Positions 26,701 through 36,861 of a DNA stretch of 64,000 bases are shown one piece after another. The stretch spans positions 3,286,001-3,350,000 of the forward strand of contig NC_088788.1 of the NCBI RefSeq assembly GCF_949628265.1, read 5' to 3'. The position numbers and the translations under genes were made by a program. This DNA comes from Cloeon dipterum (Eukaryota; Arthropoda; Insecta; Ephemeroptera; Baetidae). Position 1 is the first letter of the stretch; every line of letters begins with the position of its first letter. The notes under the pieces are model-generated. The model ran no database searches and was not told the origin of the DNA. It worked only from the letters and a program-made list of their open reading frames with translations.

Positions 26701-29700
26701 TGTAATAAATTTTTGACAAGAATCAAAACAAAATAATAGTTCGTACCATCCAAATCCATCCTTTAGTAAGACAAAAAAAGACTATATTTTAACTGGTTAT
26801 ATATATGTCATAAAACAAACACGTAAGTCAAGAAAACTGCCGCCAGAAAAAATTCCTAGCAACAAAGCCGCTCATTGAAATCTCTGGAAAAGCGGCATCT
26901 GCTGCCAGAGACGCAGAGGAACGCAACAGAGTTTCCATTTTTATTTCATCTGCGTCGTGATGCATTTCTACCTCCTATAACGGGCCGACACACAATCGTC
27001 AGCTGCCTACTAATGAGCAGCGATAATGCCAACAATAATCAACACACGTCTCCCTCTGAGTGTGTGTGTGTCCCATTTTTGTTTGCTCCTCTCATTCCCA
27101 CGCAATCGCGAGTTGCGACGAGGAAACACACTGCGCGGCTGGTACGGGACGCAAATTAGGCGTGAATCTCGTTGGCAGCCGCCGGTGAAAAGATAATTAA
27201 ATACGAGATGCACTCACCAGAGTAATTTAAGCCCGAGAAGGAAATTTTCTAACGCTGGATCGATATTGCATGAAGCAGCAGCTGAGAGCCGTCAAGCAGT
27301 GTGCATGGTTTCACAAGCAAATCGATTGGAAATGATTGTCTGCTGTGACAACTTTCTGTTTCGTCTGGCCTCGCTGAACTATTTATCCAAAGCTAGAAAG
27401 GCGTGCTTACCAAACTTAAATGTGTATTTTATTTAAAAATGTTTGTCTATATGAAATAATTTTTTGTCTTTAATTTTAATTTTGTTTTTGAAATTAACAA
27501 TCATTTGGAAGATATTTGCTGAAGCACTGAATTAAAATGCGTATTTATAAGACAAAAAATAACTGTCAATTTATCCATATCAACTACCTGAATAAAGTTT
27601 GGTATTAAAGAAATAAATTTAAGTAGGTCGTCCGTTTTAATCAAGTGTTTTATTGGATGAAAATCAAAGAATTGAATATTCTAACGTGTTTATGACTTAA
27701 TTTTATCATAAATTGCTAATTGGTCAGTGTCAGGGTTTTACCTGACGATATTAAACCCCTGACAGTCAGGTGAATCAGGTCTCAAAAGAATGATAACAAC
27801 GCTGCTTACGATTTTAATGTTTTTTATGGCGTTGAATTGCTTTTTTTAAACCTCAAATCGTAACGGAACTATTAAATGAGCACAAATCGTGCAAATATTA
27901 AGATGGTCTTAAACTATGCTAAAAACTCCAGAACCGCCTTAAGCGTCAAAAACAGCAAAAAATTCGAGCAAGAGTTCAAATATCAGAGTTTTAAAGAGGA
28001 AAAGTCTGGAAAATGCTTGTTGCCAATGCAAAAACTCGTCCCTTAGGATTCAGTTAAGGCCTAAATTGACCTAAGAAGCACTGTAATTTTTTTTTAGAAA
28101 ATTTGCTTGAAAGTTAGCGTGCTTTTCAAATGGTAATGGCTGTCTCCTTACTTGAAATCCGATTTAATTTCAAAACCAAGAGTTTCCCCAATCAGTGGCA
28201 TACACAATTGGACAGATCTCGACCAGAGGAATCGGAATATGCCGAGCAAATATGTTCAAGCACTCAAAATTTTGGAGAAAATTGGTACAATTTGAATTTT
28301 TACTGTAGGAATGTCCTTTTTTATTAATGCAAATTGTTGAACTAAATTTTTTTATCGATCATGTCTACTATTTTGCCAGAACAATCCACTAAAATAAAAC
28401 TGTTGGAATTAATTTACAGAAATGTCTAGATATTTTATTTACCGTGCAAAATTGCATTGTTCTTGCTCAAGGCACGAAGTAGTATTTTTAACAATGACCA
28501 AATCCTTTTCCTCGTATACAAGAAAAGGCTGATTAATCAGTGAGAGCGGTCACAGCAGGCGACTCAATTTCAATTCAGAGCGAGTGAACCGCGCAGCTGC
28601 ACTCGGAATAAATTCAAACGACACACGCGGTGAATTTCGGCCAATTCTTTCAAATGAAAGCAGTTTTCTCACACACACATATACACGGGTAAAGCACAAA
28701 TCGCTAATTAACCAATAAATGGCACCTGCGGTGCTCTACAAAAAGGTTCGGTTTTAGCCTAGTTCTCTGCGTGAAAATTTTTAACAGCTCTCGGATCTTA
28801 TTGCAGAGGCGTTGTTGCGATGTGAAGGCGTGAGAGACGTGCGCTGTGTTTTGGTTTGTGGCGTGCTTAATGGCCTCTTTCGACGCCAATTAAAATCAAC
28901 AGACGGACGGACACGCTCGCCGCGCAACAAATTAATTGGAAACTTTTAATGGATGAAACAATTACGCATCTTTGAATGACAACCTCTTTAGTTGAGATTG
29001 AAAAGGAGCTATTTAAAGTGGCAACAATTGAAAGTTATTTGAATTGTTGGATGCCATAGACAATTTGTTCGACAATTTGCAATAATAAAAAAGGACCTTC
29101 TTACAGTAAAAATTCAAATTTTGCCATTTTTCTCCAAAATTTAGAGTGCTTGAACATATTTTCTTGGCAAATTCCGATTCGTTTGGTCGAGATCTGTCCA
29201 ACGGTTTATTGGGGAAACTCTTGGTTTTGAAATTAAATCGGATTTCAAGTAAGGAGACAGCCATTACCATTTGAAAAGCACGCTAACTTTCCAGCCAATT
29301 TTCTCAAAAAATTACAGCGCTTCTTAAATCAATTTAGGCTTTAACTGAATCTTTAGGGACGAGTTTATGCATTGGCAACAAGCATTTTCCAGGCCTTTGC
29401 AGTATCATTCCTCTGTAAAACTAATCAGACAAAACATTATTCAAGCAAAAGGATTATTTTCTTGCAAACGTAATTAAGAGGCAGAATATTTCAAACGCCT
29501 CAAATTTGCGGCCATTAGAGAAGAGAAATTTAATCTCATTTTTCTGGTGCATTTCTTGAAACTTATGAAGAGTAGTAAATTAAAAATAAGTACTATTGTG
29601 TAATTAACAAATGTTGTATTGTTACTATTTTAAATAATAGCAAATTATTATTTAAAAATATTAAAACATTCTACATTTAAATTACATTTTTTAAAATTAT

Positions 29701-32700
29701 AATTGTATGTAATTATTTTGGAACCAATTTAAAAAAATAAAATTAAGTGGATTAAACTAGGAAATTATTTTCTACAATCCGAAATATAAAGATAGTAAAT
29801 TAAAAATAAATTTCATGCTGTCATAATTGCAGATCAACAATTATTATAAAAATTCGAGCCTCTCACATCGGTTGAATTAATATTTGCATTTATTTTTTTC
29901 TTTCGTAAATCAACATAAATTCGAAATATATTTCCTACTGAAGAATTTACAATAACTGCCCTCCATTTTCCTAAATATTTCAGGTTCACTGGGAAAAATG
30001 TAGCGTTAATTTAGAATAAAGTTAACCTATAAAAAAAATCTCAGCTAGTGATTATTACCCGGCTCCGTGCTCATTTTAAGGCCTTGCAGCAATAAAAAAG
30101 GGAGATATATTATCCCTAAAATAGTTTCACGGTAATTATAAATTGTAATTGGAGACACTTTTTCAGTTCATTGCAGCTCATTTTTTGTGCAACGCTGATT
30201 TGAAACATCATTATAATCGGTCTGCATGCGCATGGAGGGTTTTCTCAACAGAAAGTTGTACTGCCTGCAGCAAAACTTGGCGGCTGGTTAAAATGTCGTG
30301 AAGACTGAATCATTCATTTTCTCCGGCGCACACCTGCCGCAAATACAAAAGAGCCCCGCGTTTCGAATTTCAACGCAGCACGAAACTTAATAACGAAAAC
30401 ATGCATTTCACGAAGCGTTAGAGGCAGATTTTCGCTGTTTATGGCTGGACAACGGTGATCAAAAAAAAAAAAAAAATAAACACTTCCTTACAACGCGAGA
30501 CTTGTAGTTCCTTTAATTAAATAGAGAAATAAAATTCGCACGTAATACATAATTATATTTCCTTATTTACGCCGGACCGTGAGAAAATCGTGCGGTTTCG
30601 AAACTGAACTGTTGGTTTGTAAAAATTTGCGAGCAATAAAGGCGGTCAATTATATTGCAATTTGAGTTGATACTCATGTGCAACACTGCGCGTAAGTGAT
30701 CCAGAAAGGGTTCATTATCCGCAGCGTGTGTTGCAAGCGCAGGCAGATAGATTGGCACTCGGCAACGAAGATCAGTATATATAATGCTAAAAGTGCGCAC
30801 CTTTCGCCGCCTACAAAGTGAGCGTCGAGAACCGACTGTGCGATGCTCGACTGCCCTGCATGAGAAATCCATTAAATTATTTTTCACCACAATTTCGACA
30901 GTTATGGCCTGCTGATTTTTCTCAGGGAACTTTAATAAATCGCGAGACGCCCGCGCCTGGCATTGTTTGTCTCCGCCAGCCGCAAAATTTTATTCGGCTC
31001 AACTCCTGCGGCGAGAAACGAGAAAATCGCCGAAATTTTTGAACTGAGTGACCTTTTCAAGAGCACTGCTCTGTTTCTTCTTAAATTCCCTTGACAATGT
31101 TGTGAACTTGAGTGATAATGTAGGAATTTTCACATGTCAATCCGCTCCCGTGGGAAAAATGTATCAAAAGTGTATTCATCAACTTATATGACAGCAGAAA
31201 TCAGGGCAAAAATCATAAACTGTCGAAGAACGTGTAGTAAAATGTATAAGGGGAAGGAAAACACCAGATTCCTGCTATTTTATGGAAGTCATAAAATAGG
31301 ATAAAAATAGAAAGCTATTATTTCACTAAAGATTGCAACAATAATTTTTCAAATACGAGGAATAAATGGGAAAAATATCAAAATTTTCGCACACACTCTC
31401 TTGTCGGCAGGTGAAGGCGAATTTTGCCTTTCTATAAGAGCGAATCCTTGAGAGGCTCGTACTTCAATTTAATATCCAATTACCCTTTTAGGAGATATAA
31501 AATTGTGACTTTGTTTTTACCTTTCAATAAATATTTCCGGACAAATTTCAATTAATTTTGCGATGGTCGTTTCCCGCACTATCTGGCTAAAATCTAGTTT
31601 GAATCATTATCGATCCTATATATATCGTTTTTATCGTATGACAAGTGCTCTCGCGATTTTCCACCTTCACTAACCACTCCACCTGACGCAAAGGTCAAGT
31701 CGCTTACCAGCTCTCCGTCAGGGAAAATTAGTCGTGCGTACGTAATTCCGGAAGCTTTACTACTCACAATCAGACGTAATGTAATAATGATAAACCTGAA
31801 TTCACCAGGGTAAACTTCTTGTGATAATTTATATTAATTGTTAATAATCGCAATTCACCAGTTGCATAAACCTTAAGTGTTCAAAGCCGCCAACAGATGG
31901 CGCCACCGTAGACTTTCGATTTTAAGGCACTTCCGCTGCGATTTCAGACTCAATCTAGCTACTGTGCATTCTTCAATTAATTTGCTAATTTTTGACGTGC
32001 TGAAAACCAAAATCAATTCAGCCAATCGTCGTAGAATCGTGAAAAACTATTTTTTGAAATAAAAAAATCTTTTCCAACGTTTCTACGGCGAATGGCTGAA
32101 CCGATTTTGGTTTTCAGCACGTCAAAAATTAGCAAATTAATTAAAAAAAGCAAAATAGCTAGATTGAGTCTGAAATCGCAGCGAAAATGCCTTAAAACCG
32201 CTTAAAACAAATTTTTTTAAGAAAGTCTGTGGTACGCCATCTGTTGGCGGTTTCAAACACTAAGTGTTTATGCAACTGGTCAATTGCATATATATTTATT
32301 TTTTTATAAAATTATCCTTCTGTATTATGAATGTTAAATCAATTTACAATAATACAGTCCAAATGCTTCGAAGGAATTTGGAATTATTTCCATGGCTCAA
32401 CGCCCCCACAGAACTAATTTTAAATGAGCGGAAATTTGCTGTTTAAATTGTAACGACAGTAAACATACTAGCTTTGAAAGCATAAAGCAGCCTTTTGAGC
32501 ATTAAATAAAATGCAATTTTTTGGGGAAATTGACTACAAAGAGGAAGTGCGTATCAAATGGTGACGAGTTTTTAAAAATTTTTGTTTGTCAATAATTTAA
32601 TTTCAATCCTTCTTCTCGCGATCTATCCTCTATCCAATAGGGCAAATTTTGAGTGAAATTCCCCTTCTGTTGTAATAAATCCTGATTTTCAATATAGGGA

Positions 32701-35700
32701 GATGGCCTTGCAGCCGATTTTCTAAAAAATTTACACGGCAACCTGGGTAAATTTTAGCTCGTTCTAAATTTTTAGAACAAATTTATAGCAAAGACATTTC
32801 ATTTTTTCGAGAATTGCAGCCCACATCCACTTTGAGAGAAATGGATTATTTTGCTAATAAAAAAACAGTCTGTCAAAATATTTTAACAGTCTATTATTTG
32901 CTATTTTAATTTCAGAGTTCATCATCAGGCCACCAGTATGATCTGCGCTTCACGAGAAGAAAGCTGAACAACAATTACAAGTGGTGCTGCTGCGGGCTGG
33001 CCACATTTTTGACCTTCATGTTGCTGGCCTCCCTGGCCGTCTACTGGGCATGTAAGTGAGAATTGGCCGCAAATATCGTACCTTCGTGTCATACATATCG
33101 TTTGATCGCCAACAACTGTTGAGCCGTGCACACATTGGTTTGCCATTTCACATTGCTGCGCAAGTGAGTGAGTGCACGCCAGCCGCGCGACCTCAAAACC
33201 TTCAGATTGAAAACACCCATTTGGCATTCTCACAAGAAAGGTGCATGCACGCTCAACTGCGCGCGCGCTTTTTACTGTTTTTTACTCGTGGGAGGATTGA
33301 AATAATGTTACTATCGGGTTTTCTGCGAAAAATCAACACGGGCCGACAGCTTTTAGTACATATGACCGTTAAAAATTATTAAGCGTTGAAAATATTAGCA
33401 ATTTATTTTACATTTTTTGCAAAAATACCAATTCAAACTAAAATAATTTATATTTCACTGTGGTTAAGATGAAAATTCTCTTAAAAATAATAAATTTGTA
33501 CTAAATCACTAATCAGTATGTTCCATCTTCTAGAATTGGACATCTCCTAAAATTAAGGTTAGATTCTCTTGGAAATAATGGGAAATGTCCGCAATTAGGA
33601 CCGTCTTAAACATGCCCCGTCAATAAAAAATATGAGAAAGTTATGCAACGCATCTTCGGCTTTTACTAAAATAATTATTTTCCAACCCGGAATTATAATT
33701 TTTTACCTTCTGTTGCTAATCGGCAATTATCTCAAGAGCCATAATTGCCAAAATCTCTAAATTGTTAAAATAAATCTGTAAAGAAAATTGTGGAAATATC
33801 CAATTTATCTTTTTTATTTATCAAGCGGTGCGAGCGAACTCCTGTTTCCTTAATGGAAATCATGATTTATTTCACCAAAAAAAGGAAAATTTACCTCTTT
33901 AATTCGCACAACGTTGAATAGATCGCGACCAGATGGGTCTAAAAAAATCCTTGACGGTCCATTTTTTCTAATTCTTTGATAAATTATGAAATTTCCTTGA
34001 TATTTGATCCAAATTTCTTTATTGTGCACCATAAAAGATAAAATTCCACAAACGTTATAGAAACAAATTAATAATCTTTTAATGTTATTATTCTTGTTGA
34101 TTCTTGCATGTCAGTACATATAAAATTAAAGAATTAATGTGTCCAACAATGCCAAATGTCTTAATTAATGGATTGTAGACCTCTTCTTTAAAAAGAGATA
34201 AATAATAATAATAAAAAAATACGTCCGTATAGTCCAAAAATAAAATTAATATGTAAATAATATTTTAGACATAAAAAAGTACTTAAAGGCCGTCTTTGAC
34301 GAAATTTCTGAGCCCACCAATCGATTCTTGAGGATCGAATTAGGTGAAGTGGATATTTTTCCGACCAAAAAGTCGAGTGCGACGTGTGTAGCACAAAAGT
34401 AAAAATATTTTACCGCCAAAAATAATATGAACCTATTTCTGAGAACTGCGCATGCGTCAGAGCTGGTGGGGCCGAGGAGAGGTGTCACGGCAGCCACTAG
34501 CAGCCGGCGGTTGGCGTATGCCAGCTCTGACGCATGCGCATTTCTCACATTTCTCCCGTTTTGGCGGGAAAAAAAGTTCGCACCTCGCGCTGGACTTTTT
34601 GACCGGCAAAAATATCCATTTTACCAAATTCGACCCTCAAGAATCGATTGGTGGGCTCAGAAACTTCGTCAAAGATGGTCTTTAACATATAGAAAGGTTA
34701 CAACTCATTGTCTAAATTCACCGTTTTGTTTAAAAAGAGCAGTTCATCTCTCTTAAAAATGCCTTATTACAGAATTATTTGATTTAACTTTGGAAATTTC
34801 AGATGAAACAATGGAGGACGAGGAGCAGACGCTGCTGACGTTCCGGGCCAACTTCCGCGTGACGTCAGGCGACGCGTTCGAGCCGTCGCTGGTGGACACC
34901 AACTCGACGGTGTACCGCAAGAAGACGCGCGGCTACAAGGAGCTGATCAATCTGCTGGTGCGCCGTTCGGAGCACCGCGTCGGCTTCGTCGGCACCGAGA
35001 TCCTGGCGCTCGATGGCGTCGACGAGAAGGGCATGGCGGTGCACTTCCGCCTGCACTACGACCGCGACCACGCCAACGTGTCCAGCGAGCAGCTGCGCAT
35101 TCTCTTCCACAAGCTTGTCAACCGCACGCAGACCGTCCGTTCCGAGCACTTTAATCGGCTCATCATCGACCCGGAGAGCATCTTCATTGGAGGTACCATT
35201 CAGCTCTCTTGATTTAAAATTTGAATAATTTATCAGTTGTATAAATCCTTAGTGTTCGAAGCCGCCAACATATGGCGCCACCGTAGACTTTCGAAATAAA
35301 TTTAGTTTTAAGGCACTTCCGCTGCGATTTCAGACTCAATCCTGCCAATGTGCATTCTTCACTTAGTATGCTTTTTTTGACGTGCTGAAAACCAAAATCG
35401 GTTCAGCCAATCACCGTAGAATCGTGAAAAACTATTTTTTGAAATAAAAAAATATTTTCCAACGTTTCTACGGCGAATGGCTGGACTGATTTTGGTTATC
35501 AGCACGTCAAAAAAAGCAAATTAATTGAAGGATGCAATATAGCTAAGATTGAGTCTGAATTCGCAGCGGAAATGCCTTAAAATTAAATTTATTACTTAAG
35601 TATGCGGTGGCGCCATCTGCTGGCGGCTTCGAACACGAAGAGTTTATGCAACTGGTCAATTGGCATTAGAAAAACTCTTAGGAATAAAAATGGTCAAAAT

Positions 35701-36375
35701 CAATCAAGAACCGTTTAAATTGGCTTCAAATCCGTCTTAAAAGGTATCTTTGTTGCCTTGTATAGTCTATACATATTTTGAAATCATGATTTCAACTAAT
35801 TTTCCTTTTTTTTATACACAAATTACCCATAGAAGCTATAAAAAAAATTTCGTTTTCCAGAGCCTGGCATGAATGACGAGGACGAAATTCCAAGATCTTT
35901 CATGTCTGACCAGTCCGTGCAGATCGTCGTGAGCACAACGACGACTGAGCCACCCCCGACGTGCACCATGTCCAAACTCAGTTACTGCAATCACGAGAAC
36001 ATCACCGTTTACCCCAACGTTTTTGGGCACAGGAATCAAGAACAAGTTACGGATGACCTCGTTAGATTCAGGTAAAACAAAAAATATCCAATGTACTGCA
36101 ATATTATGCTGTAAAATTTGAATTGTATGTGTGTACTATATTTCCATTGGTCTTTCAGAGAAATTGTGGATTCCGAGTGTCATCCATTAGGTGCATTCAA
36201 CTTCGTGTGCAAACTGCTGCAACCAGCCTGCGAAGACCCTTTTAATGTGACTCTTCCACTGACGTGCTTCTCCGAATGCGAGTCCTTTATGGATAATTGC
36301 AAGGAACGTTTGAGCGAAGATCTGCAACAGAGGATCGACTGTGAGCAGGAGGAAATTTTCGACCGAGACTGTTAA
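23738..36375 (+). CDS. type II membrane protein with SEA and Frizzled-CRD domains (corin-like, no protease)
   Basis: Coding exons 23738-23779, 32916-33051, 34803-35192, 35861-36071 and 36159-36375 join in frame to 331 aa. A short Ser/Lys/Arg-rich cytosolic tail is followed by a Cys-Cys-Cys stretch and one membrane segment at about 38-59. A SEA domain (about 67-185), a TTTTEPPP linker and a Frizzled-type cysteine-rich domain (224-331) follow. The CRD has all ten cysteines (224, 232, 267, 277, 284, 296, 300, 307, 321, 331) and the PNxxGHxxQ signature; the last cysteine is the final residue. Layout and CRD resemble the N-terminal half of corin-type type II serine proteases, but stop and AATAAA signals follow at once, and no LDLa, SRCR or protease exons lie downstream before the GT92 genes. 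It could bind lipid-modified ligands such as Wnt (family inference). The introns host several MITEs. Confidence 0.85.
24190..24603 (-). mobile_element. MITE family 1, copy 5
   Basis: A complete 414-bp copy with TTAA at both edges and 17-bp terminal inverted repeats, in intron 1 of the SEA/Frizzled gene. The minus-strand frame is open for 66 codons. Confidence 0.92.
24770..25380. other. GC-richer intronic island with CA repeat
   Basis: An unassigned island in intron 1 of the SEA/Frizzled gene, with a CA microsatellite at about 25088-25118. Many short overlapping open frames exist on both strands and none has a recognisable domain. Confidence 0.4.
25613..25920 (-). mobile_element. MITE family 1, copy 6 (left end missing)
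   Basis: The right end GTATCATTCCTCT-TTAA is intact. The left third is absent. The inner frame carries a frameshift relative to other copies. Confidence 0.82.
25921..27990. other. intronic DNA, GC-rich island 26850-27400
   Basis: Intron 1 of the SEA/Frizzled gene. It is AT-rich apart from the island. Near 27729-27775 there are clustered short inverted repeats (GTCAGG/CCTGAC and the palindrome CCTGAC-A-GTCAGG). No exon is supported. Confidence 0.4.
27991..28350 (+). mobile_element. MITE family 1, copy 7 (right end degraded)
   Basis: It starts TTAAAGAGGA and follows the family through to the 'tttttattaatgcaaattgttgaac' region, where similarity ends. The plus-strand frame is open for 65 codons. 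Confidence 0.85.
29013..29418 (-). mobile_element. MITE family 1, copy 8
   Basis: Nearly complete. The left terminal repeat has lost about 12 bp after TTAAAGTGG, and the right TTAA has become GTAA. The minus-strand frame is open for 85 codons. A 9-bp internal deletion shared with copies 1 and 5 keeps frame. Confidence 0.88.
29419..31856. other. intronic DNA with GC-rich islands
   Basis: Intron 1 of the SEA/Frizzled gene. The part 29500-30060 is very AT-rich. Islands lie at about 30060-31060 and 31380-31780. A run of A lies near 30460-30476. No exon or element is recognised. Confidence 0.4.
31857..32280. mobile_element. foldback MITE (family 2), copy 1
   Basis: A 424-bp element that is almost one long inverted repeat. 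The ends are ACCAGTTGCATAAAC and its inverse, and the arms of roughly 190 bp surround a short AT-rich loop. The flanks carry CAATT on both sides, a possible target duplication. Each end contains a CTCF-like word (CCAACAGATGGCGCC at 31890-31904; a similar one inverted near 32234-32248). No coding capacity. It lies in intron 1 of the SEA/Frizzled gene, about 640 bp before exon 2. Confidence 0.9.
32615..32765 (-). mobile_element. possible old relic of MITE family 1
   Basis: Scattered blocks (gattttcaat..gggagatggcc, gcagccgattttctaaaaaa) follow the family order with heavy divergence. Alignment would be needed to be sure. Confidence 0.35.
33052..34282. other. intron 2 of the SEA/Frizzled gene, left part
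   Basis: AT-rich intronic sequence after the donor gtaagt. The 108-codon open frame at 33056-33382 starts in the intron and shows no domain. Nothing else is supported. Confidence 0.5.
34283..34685. mobile_element. hairpin MITE (family 3), copy 2
   Basis: A 403-bp inverted-repeat element with TTAA at both edges and ends AGGCCGTCTTTGACGAA / inverse of AGACCATCTTTGACGAAG. The right arm keeps the perfect E2F word (34560-34571); in the left arm it is degraded (ACCGCCAAAA). The NRF1-like word TGCGCATGCG is present at 34447-34456 and inverted at 34531-34540. The centre is GC-rich and differs from copy 1. It lies in intron 2 of the SEA/Frizzled gene. Confidence 0.9.
35232..35656. mobile_element. foldback MITE (family 2), copy 2
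   Basis: A 425-bp inverted-repeat element in intron 3 of the SEA/Frizzled gene, starting only 39 bp after the exon that ends at 35192. The right-end word, read on the minus strand, is CCAGCAGATGGCGCC (35609-35623), a full match to the CTCF core consensus CCASYAGRKGGCRSY. The left word (35265-35279) has TAT in place of GAT. Confidence 0.9.
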
Positions 36376-36452
36376 TTTGTGTTAATTTTAAGGACTAAGG
36401 AAACGTAGCTTTCAAGCCGTTGTTTTTATTTATTACCTGTTAAGAAAGTGCT

Positions 36453-36475
36453 AAATAAAATAAATAAAATCAAAA
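36453..36475 (+). terminator. polyadenylation signals of the SEA/Frizzled gene
   Basis: Overlapping AATAAA hexamers lie about 80-95 bp after the stop codon at 36373-36375, supporting a true 3' end there. Confidence 0.6.
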
Positions 36476-36612
36476 CTGAAAATAAGGTATTTCTGGAAAT
36501 TTTTCCCTTATTAAATTTATTGGTTGAAGATTTCATGATTTTTAATTTAATAAGAGAAATAGGAAAATAATAATATTTAATGTGACGCTCAAACAAAAAA
36601 ATAATTTTGAAT

Positions 36613-36655
36613 TGGCGGCTTCGAACACTGAGGGCCTACGCAACTGGTTAATTAT
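36613..36655. mobile_element. terminal fragment of foldback MITE family 2
   Basis: About 40 bp (ggcggcttcgaacactgagg to caactggttaatta) match the right end of the family 2 element. The rest is absent. Confidence 0.65.
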
Positions 36656-36739
36656 CAAAATAAAATCTCTACTCTTCTCCCATTAGTTATATTTTTAATT
36701 ACAGCCGAAATGAAACATACCTTTCGACGATGAAGCATC

Positions 36740-36785
36740 AAATTTAATAAATCAGAGTAATATATTATGGAGCAACGTGCCACTT
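36740..36785 (+). promoter_or_regulatory. core promoter region of GT92 gene A (degenerate TATA)
   Basis: The block is homologous to the promoters of B, C and D. The TATA position reads TTTAATAAAT and the initiator position reads GCCACTT (A at 36782), about 37 bp apart because of a small local insertion. Activity may differ from its paralogs; this is inference. Confidence 0.4.
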
Positions 36786-36861
36786 TATGGGCAGTGGAAG
36801 TACGATGGTATTTCTCCTGCAGTGGCAGGCCAGAAACCTATCTAGAAACAGCACACGAACG

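Noticed and set aside
33056-33382. 108-codon frame after SEA/Frizzled exon 2
   Set aside because: Starts within the intron immediately after a strong gtaagt donor; the next exon is joined in frame without it.
34865-35149. 94-codon frame on the minus strand over the SEA exon
   Set aside because: Shadow of the GC-rich SEA-coding exon on the opposite strand.
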